Source of the DNA: Geomobilimonas luticola | GTDB lineage: Bacteria; Desulfobacterota; Desulfuromonadia; Geobacterales; Geobacteraceae | Assembly (NCBI RefSeq): GCF_018476905.1 | Contig: NZ_JAHCVK010000001.1 | Span: 310,001-374,000 of the forward strand | Length of the DNA stretch: 64,000 bases | Direction of reading: 5' to 3' | Shown: piece after piece, positions 59,801-64,000 of the stretch | Numbering within the stretch: position 1 is the first letter of the stretch | Layout: each line of letters starts with the position of its first letter | Position numbers and translations under genes: made by a program | Notes under the pieces: generated by a model | Databases searched by the model: none | The model's input: only the letters and a program-made list of their open reading frames with translations | Told to the model about the DNA's origin: nothing

Positions 59801-62153
59801 CGATGCTGGTGAAGATGCCGGTACTTATGCCATAAACAAAGGTACGTTGGTCACCAGTGAAAACTACATCCTTGCCTTTACCAGCGCAAACCTTACCATC
59901 AACCCGGCACCTCTGGCCGTAAACGCCGATGCGAAAACCAAGGTTTACGGGAATGCCGATCCATCTTTGACTTACACGGCCGCAGGCTTCAAGTTTACTG
60001 ATACCGTAGCAACGGTACTGACCGGCGCCTTGGCCCGGTCAGCGGGCGAAGCCGTTGCCGGTGGTCCCTATGCAATTACTCAGGGGACTTTGGCTGCTAC
60101 CAGCAACTATACCATCGCCTTTACCGGCGCAGTTCTCACCATTACTAAAAAAGACGCTTCGGTCACAGCGAGCGCGGCAAGCAAGACCTATGGCGACACT
60201 GACCCGGCATTTGGTACTACAAACAGCGGTTTTCTTGCAGGAGACCTCGGAACAGACAAAATCACCTTCAGCGTAAGCCGCGCTGGCGGCGAGAACGCTG
60301 GTACCTACACCATAACACCGACAACCAGCGATAATGGAACTGGCTTGCTGGGGAACTACAATATTTCCTATACCAACGGCATTTTCACCATCAACAAACG
60401 GCCTGTCACCGTCAGTGCCGACGCAAAGAGTAAGAGCTATGGTGATTCCGATCCGATCTTAACTTACCAGATCACCAATGGTAGCCTGGTCAACGGCGAC
60501 AGTTTCTCCGGTGGACTCAGCCGCATCGCAGGGGAAACTGTTGGCGACTATGCCATTCAGCAGGGCACCCTGGCACTCTCCGCTAACTACGAATTGACCT
60601 TTGTCGGTACCAACCTGACCATCAACAAAAAAGCTGCCTTGGTAACACCGAATACCGCAAGTAAAACCTATGGTGATGCCGATCCGACCTTAACCGGAAC
60701 TTTGGTCGGTTTCCTCTCCGGCGACAATGTAACCGCTGCCTATATCCGTACCTCAGGCGAGTCAGCCGGGACATATACCATCAGCGCCACTCTCAGCCCG
60801 GCCAGCGTACTCGGCAACTACGACATCACCTACAACACCGCTGTATTTACGATCGACAAGAAAGCTGCCTCGGTAACTCCGAATACTGCAAGTAAAACCT
60901 ATGGTGATGCCGATCCGACCTTTACCGGAACTTTGGTCGGTTTCCTCTCCGACGACAATGTAACCGCTGCCTATATCCGTACCTCAGGCGAGTATGCTGG
61001 GACATACACCATCAGCGCCACTCTCAGCCCTGCTGGCGTCCTGGTTAACTACGACATCTCCCACAACACCGCTACATTTACGATCAACAAGAAAACCGCC
61101 TCGGTGACGCCGGCTGCTGCCAGCAAGACTTACGGCTCCTCCGACCCGACGTTCAGCGGTACCCTGACCGGCTTCCTGACCAGTGACAGCGTTACCGCAG
61201 CCTACAGCCGCACCGCAGGGGAGTCCGCCGGAACATACGCCATCAGCGCCACTCTCAGCCCGGCTGGCGTCCTGGTTAACTACGACATCACCTACAACAC
61301 TGCTGTATTTACGATTAACAAGAAAACCGCCTCGGTGACGCCGGATGCCGCTAGAAAGACATATGGCGACAGTGATCCGACCTTAATCGGAACTTTGACC
61401 GGTTTCCTCTCCGGTGACAATGTCATCGCCACTTACAGCCGCACCACAGGTGAGTCCGCCGGGGTATACAGCATCAGCGCCACCCTCGCCCCGGCTGGTG
61501 TACTCGGCAACTACGACATCACTTACAACACAGCTGTATTTACCATCGCTGCGCGACCTGTCACCGTAACCGCCGACTCCAAAATATTCAAGATCCTCGG
61601 CGCTACCGATCCGGTACTCACCTACAAAATTACCTCCGGATCGCTGGTCAATGGCGACAACTTCACCGGTGCCTTGTCGCGTGATGCAGGGGAAAACGTC
61701 GGTGGTTATGCCATCAGACAGGGAACGCTGGCGCTCAACAGCAACTATAACATCACCTTTGTATCTGCTACGTTCAACATCTACTTCAGCTGGCCGGGCT
61801 ACCTGCAACCGATCAACGACACCGCCCACCAGATTGGCTTGACCATGAGCAGTTTCAAGGCTGGCCAGACCATTCCTGCGAAGTTTGTCCTGAAGAATGC
61901 GGCGGGAGCTGTCGTGATGCAGACGGGGAACCCCACCTTTACCCGCACCGGTAACCTCGGCTCATGTGGTATCGCAACAACGGCCGAGGATTTGCAGTCG
62001 GTTCCAGCCGACACAGGCACAGAGTATAAGTGGGACGGTAGCCAGTACCACTACAACTGGAGCACAAAGGGTTTAAATCCGGGCAAGTACCGCATCTTCG
62101 CTAACCTTGAAGATGGTACACATCAGTGGGTGGACATCTGCCTGACAAAGTAG
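56895..62153 (+). CDS. Large secreted S8 subtilase with Ig-like, MBG and PxKF-type repeats
   Basis: A 1752-residue exported protein. A signal peptide (about residues 20-45, core ILLVILTIIGGLLYT) is followed by a short inhibitor-like propeptide. The S8 protease domain has a full catalytic set: Asp154 (LLDTGID), His187 (SGHGTWLAG), Asn280 (ATGNDG) and Ser342 (GTSASS). A linker and a B-repeat-type domain (YVFTGWGGDC) come next, then an Ig-like domain (TVGESVTFSVTASGTAPLSYQW). About 12 MBG-type beta repeats marked by KxYGdxDP follow (about 680-1630). The C-terminal domain contains IPAKFVLK, as in PxKF proteins. ATG at 56895 is chosen for AAGGGGGG upstream. It is probably an extracellular or surface protease/adhesin. 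DNA composition changes at about 58190. Confidence 0.9.
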   Translation: MKGLGIGTHNVPTGRTRSSFAILLVILTIIGGLLYTATNATAADTVSLVVKLVDGLTPADQAAVIARNGGVETSSVPALRLHVVTVPTADQPLVQQNYQADAQVVSVEVNKSRKAEAIPTDANYGVQWALSKIGWESVFGTVTPTGTATLALLDTGIDATHPDLAGKVISGTSILDGSNGLSDPSGHGTWLAGIVAAATDNGTGIAGVAFGSVQIMPVSVLNTAGIGQDSDIIAGIVWAVDHGADVILMGFSNPDFSQNLQDAIDYAWTKGAVLVAATGNDGVSTPTFPAGDRGVIGVSATDSNDLLAAISNYGQDTFLAAPGTDIYTTGPNGGYSYITGTSASSAFVAGAAAFMKAVDSTLTNGIIVGRLARSADAIGTPGDPNNPAMFGNGRLNMASALADTGIDPVQPAGAPGGGGPYVGPYMAAANGKLSVIITGNGKVDSSPAGIDNCRSESPAANCFENYTITTPALSVTLTATPDSGYVFTGWGGDCTGTGTCSVTMSAEKSISANFSACTVPSITANPANQTKTVGESVTFSVTASGTAPLSYQWRKGGENISGATSSSYTISSVVVADTGSYDVVVSNSCGSLASNAAFLIVNKATPTITWNNPADIVYGTALGDTQLNATANVPGTFTYTPAASTVLISGNSQTLHVSFSPTDTGNYNTASKDVTINVLKKTASVTPNTANKTYGNLDPAFTGTLSGFLAADSVTATYSRIAGETVAGGPYTISATLSPVEVLGNYNITYNTASFTIAKRPATWTTNAASKIYGDADPNPLTTGSGSNFLASDNVAATYSRIAGETTNIQWGVVYPYHITATLNAAAGVLDNYIVTNAGADFTINKRPITVTAEAKIKTYGDLDPWSWIPFNITSGSLVFGDAFTGNLSRDPGERVGTYAITQGSLTLGDNYSLTFIGANLTINPAILTVTAEAKTKTYGDADPALTYNVIGYKWSDNALNSLAGYLTRDAGEDAGTYAINKGTLVTSENYILAFTSANLTINPAPLAVNADAKTKVYGNADPSLTYTAAGFKFTDTVATVLTGALARSAGEAVAGGPYAITQGTLAATSNYTIAFTGAVLTITKKDASVTASAASKTYGDTDPAFGTTNSGFLAGDLGTDKITFSVSRAGGENAGTYTITPTTSDNGTGLLGNYNISYTNGIFTINKRPVTVSADAKSKSYGDSDPILTYQITNGSLVNGDSFSGGLSRIAGETVGDYAIQQGTLALSANYELTFVGTNLTINKKAALVTPNTASKTYGDADPTLTGTLVGFLSGDNVTAAYIRTSGESAGTYTISATLSPASVLGNYDITYNTAVFTIDKKAASVTPNTASKTYGDADPTFTGTLVGFLSDDNVTAAYIRTSGEYAGTYTISATLSPAGVLVNYDISHNTATFTINKKTASVTPAAASKTYGSSDPTFSGTLTGFLTSDSVTAAYSRTAGESAGTYAISATLSPAGVLVNYDITYNTAVFTINKKTASVTPDAARKTYGDSDPTLIGTLTGFLSGDNVIATYSRTTGESAGVYSISATLAPAGVLGNYDITYNTAVFTIAARPVTVTADSKIFKILGATDPVLTYKITSGSLVNGDNFTGALSRDAGENVGGYAIRQGTLALNSNYNITFVSATFNIYFSWPGYLQPINDTAHQIGLTMSSFKAGQTIPAKFVLKNAAGAVVMQTGNPTFTRTGNLGSCGIATTAEDLQSVPADTGTEYKWDGSQYHYNWSTKGLNPGKYRIFANLEDGTHQWVDICLTK
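60631..61554 (+). repeat. Four tandem 231-bp repeats inside the subtilase gene
   Basis: Four consecutive copies of exactly 231 bp (77 codons) begin at 60631, 60862, 61093 and 61324. The first two are nearly identical in DNA, the other two clearly diverged. Each encodes one MBG unit (xxVTPxxAxKTYGdxDP...). The fixed period keeps the reading frame. Confidence 0.9.
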
Positions 62154-62178
62154 TCCCTTAAATGTAGTACACGCAGTA

Positions 62179-62221
62179 AATAAAAGCCCCGTTTCGATAG
62201 ATTCGAAATGGGGCTTTTATT
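62179..62221 (+). terminator. Terminator after the subtilase gene
   Basis: A long stem of about 19 bp, AATAAAAGCCCCGTTTCGA with TCGAAATGGGGCTTTTATT, has a 5-nt loop. It lies 25 bp after the stop and is T-rich at the far side; the left-hand A run would serve the converging gene. Confidence 0.9.
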
Positions 62222-62259
62222 ACTTAGCATGGCTCAAAACCCGCATCAGCCAACAGCCA

Positions 62260-62754
62260 TCACGGCCTCTTCATCTTCCTCGCCGGCTTTTTCTGCGCCT
62301 TCATGGGCATCAGCTTCTTCATCTTCTGGAACTGCGCATCCGTCAGGATGGTCCGCGCTTCCTTCATGGATTTCAGCATCTCCAGGTGGTGGGTCGTCTT
62401 GATGTCCGCAATCTTTTTCACCGCGGCATTCGCCTTCTCCAGGTCGAAATCCTTCACCTCCATGATCTCCATCAGTTCGATCTCGGCAACCTTCAGGTCC
62501 GCCTTGAACTGGGCCTGCTTTTTCTGCATTTCCCGGTGGATGGGGGTCAGCTTGGCGACCTGCTCATCGGAAAGCCCGATTTTGTCCGCATTCGTGAGAC
62601 ACATCCCCATCATGGTCCCCATCCGGTCCATTCCTCCCATCCCCGGCATCGGTCCCCACCCCGCCCCGCTCCCCTTCACGGGCGCATCCATCTGGGAAAA
62701 CGCGGGTGCAGCAAAGGCCACCGCCAGGAACAGTGCCACGACTGTTCTTTTCAT
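62260..62754 (-). CDS. Spy/CpxP-like periplasmic stress or metal-response protein
   Basis: A 164-residue exported protein of the Spy/CpxP or heavy-metal-resistance (LTxxQ) class. It has a signal peptide (TVVALFLAVAFAAPAFS), a Met/Gly-rich segment (about 35-52, MPGMGGMDRMGTMMGM) that could bind metal, and a helical body (IGLSDEQVAKLTPIHREMQKKQ, DLKVAEIELMEIM, LMPMKAQKKP tail). ATG at 62754 is chosen because GGGGGAG lies seven bases before it; the ATG at 62760 touches the same site. Such proteins protect periplasmic proteins under stress. No metal or two-component partner is adjacent except the kinase at 62.9 kb. Confidence 0.82.
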   Translation of the reverse strand: MKRTVVALFLAVAFAAPAFSQMDAPVKGSGAGWGPMPGMGGMDRMGTMMGMCLTNADKIGLSDEQVAKLTPIHREMQKKQAQFKADLKVAEIELMEIMEVKDFDLEKANAAVKKIADIKTTHHLEMLKSMKEARTILTDAQFQKMKKLMPMKAQKKPARKMKRP

Positions 62755-62968
62755 GTTCATCTCCCCCTTGCTTTGATTAGTACGTCCTTATATCTATTAC
62801 TGCAAAACGGGGGATAGTCAAGGAAGGGTGGTGCGGCTAGTGCCGTCAACAACGTGGCTCCCCGGCGCAGATGAAAGCAGGCACGGGGAAGAAAGAATAA
62901 GGGCTGGATGGTGACCGGGTGCGGTTCATCGCGACGCGGTCCCGCTGACCTCAATGTCCTCGATGAGG

Positions 62969-64000
62969 CTACAAGGTAACGTCCTGTGCTGACATGGTGA
63001 AGTAAACGGTCGCCCCTTTGCCCAGCTCGCTTTCGGCCCACACCCGCCCTCCGTGGCGACGGATGATTCGCTCCACCGTGGCAAGACCTATCCCGAAACC
63101 TATGACTTTCTCGGCGCCAGGGAGACGCTGAAAAGGGACAAAGAGTCTGTCCGCGCCCTCCTTTACAAAACCACTTCCATTGTCTCGGACGAAATAAGCC
63201 GACACCCCGTCGATATCGGCTACACCGAACTCAATGACGACCTTCTCTTGCTCACTGGTGTACTTCCAGGCATTGCCGAGAAGATTATCCAGGACCAAGC
63301 GCAGAAGACTTGCATCAGCATAGGCCTTGAGGCCGTCGGCGATCCGGAAGTCTACCTGCCGCTCGGGCTCAGTCAGAGTAATCTCCGCAATCGCCTCATG
63401 GGCCATCCTGCTAAGGTCAGTCTCGACGCGGAGCGGTTCGACGTAACCAATGCGTGAGAAATTGAGCAGAGCACCAATGAGTTTATCCATCCGCAAAGTC
63501 ACCTGGCGGATACTCTCGAGATCAGCTCTGGATTCCTCCGGGCGATCCGTGCCATGCAGCATTATGATTTTCTGGCAGATCAGGCTGATAACGTTCAACG
63601 GTTGGCGCAGATCGTGAGCAACTGTGAAATTGAACGTCTCCAGTTCCTTGTTGCTGACCTCCAACTCGGCAGCTCGCGTCGCTATTTCGGCGTTCAGCCT
63701 CTGAATCTCAACCTCTGCCTGCTTGAGATCAGAGATATCCTGGCAGACCACCAGAATATTGAGCGAACCGTGTATGTCGTAAACCCCTTGTGCTATTTCA
63801 AGCACCCACACCCGAGAGCCATTTTTCCGGACTGTCTGGAACTGCAACCGGTGCACCTGATTGGGGTTTTTGAGACACCACCGTAACTGCTCGGCAACTG
63901 AGAAGCGGTCATCTTCGTGGATCAGAATCTGTATCGACTGGCTTTCCAGTTCGGCTGGGATATAACCCAGAAAGCTTGCACCAAGTGGACTGACTAAGAG
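62969..64000 (-). CDS. PAS sensor histidine kinase, N-terminus cut by window edge
   Basis: The last 343 residues of a kinase whose frame continues past the right edge. The visible part starts inside a PAS fold (LGYIPAELESQSIQILIHEDD, then RLQFQTVRKNGSRVWVLEIAQG). HisKA follows with FTVAHDLRQPLNV (phosphoacceptor His in AHDLRQP), then HATPase_c with NAWKYT, DNGSGF and GFGIGLATVERII. The linker ATRAAELEVSNKELE and the H-box region resemble the kinase at 53.9 kb, so they are probably paralogues. A shorter reading from GTG at 63856 is possible but would cut the PAS domain. Confidence 0.9.
   Translation of the reverse strand, partial: LLVSPLGASFLGYIPAELESQSIQILIHEDDRFSVAEQLRWCLKNPNQVHRLQFQTVRKNGSRVWVLEIAQGVYDIHGSLNILVVCQDISDLKQAEVEIQRLNAEIATRAAELEVSNKELETFNFTVAHDLRQPLNVISLICQKIIMLHGTDRPEESRADLESIRQVTLRMDKLIGALLNFSRIGYVEPLRVETDLSRMAHEAIAEITLTEPERQVDFRIADGLKAYADASLLRLVLDNLLGNAWKYTSEQEKVVIEFGVADIDGVSAYFVRDNGSGFVKEGADRLFVPFQRLPGAEKVIGFGIGLATVERIIRRHGGRVWAESELGKGATVYFTMSAQDVTL

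Noticed and set aside
60631-61554. CRISPR-like or transposon repeats
   Set aside because: The period is a whole number of codons and lies inside one protein-coding gene.
62761-62968. Extra gene between the Spy-like gene and the kinase
   Set aside because: No frame with a start, ribosome-binding site and coding character; it holds only leader sequence (a TTGACT box at about 62816-62821 on the minus strand).

Overview
This window looks like chromosomal DNA of a GC-rich, Gram-negative deltaproteobacterium, most likely a member of the Geobacteraceae (Desulfuromonadia). That is inferred from the gene complement and layout: a complete Tol-Pal cluster, a hrcA-grpE heat-shock operon with a CIRCE operator, an AhpD-like selenoprotein with an in-frame UGA, a stand-alone ResB-like protein beside Kup, many PAS-type signalling proteins, and an S8 protease ending in a PxKF-type domain. 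I cannot fix genus or species without a search. No rRNA, tRNA, insertion sequence, prophage or CRISPR array was seen.

Layout. 1-2.8 kb: grpE (cut by the left edge), hrcA and hemW on the minus strand. 2.9-8.7 kb: a nitrilase-family amidase, then tolQ-tolR-tolA-tolB, pal with its own promoter, and cpoB. 8.7-10.8 kb: a TatA/B protein, nadA, a perfect 10 x 7-bp tandem repeat and a gamma-carbonic-anhydrase-like protein. 10.8-15.0 kb: a tightly packed minus-strand run (ybgC thioesterase, YeeE/TsuA thiosulfate transporter, TusA-like protein, double-PAS protein, family 2 glycosyltransferase with an extra C-terminal domain, small unknown protein). 15.2-26.5 kb: HU, PBP1A, a DUF3187 outer-membrane-type protein, a DMT transporter, YbaN, UvrA, CorA and a phosphohexomutase. 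26.7-30.5 kb: a PrmA-like methyltransferase, periplasmic cyclophilin, a short ResB-like protein and Kup. 30.8-39.6 kb: ileS, lspA, mfd and two parvulin-type chaperones. 39.6-49.0 kb: a CbpA-type DnaJ, protoporphyrinogen oxidase, then a minus-strand housekeeping run (plsC, two small membrane proteins, RNase J, FtsK, a double-ACT protein, peptide deformylase) interrupted by two different inverted-repeat elements. 49.2-52.9 kb: ssb, a membrane diguanylate cyclase, the selenoprotein and a MATE exporter. 52.9-64 kb: a more accessory region with a glycine-zipper lipoprotein, two related PAS histidine kinases, an orphan PAS-LuxR regulator, a PilZ protein, a 1752-residue subtilase with about a dozen MBG repeats, and a Spy/CpxP-like protein.

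Functional themes. Much of the window serves the cell envelope: Tol-Pal, PBP1A, LspA, the periplasmic folding factors, FtsK, PlsC and Tat. The 11-15 kb block may couple thiosulfate uptake, sulfur carriage and a cysteine-bearing PAS sensor. The 49-57 kb block is rich in signalling parts (diguanylate cyclase, PilZ, kinases). The most notable items are the recoded selenoprotein at 51.2 kb, the inverted-repeat element that supplies the stop codon of the RNase J gene, the heptamer array at 10.1 kb, and the base-composition break inside the large subtilase gene.
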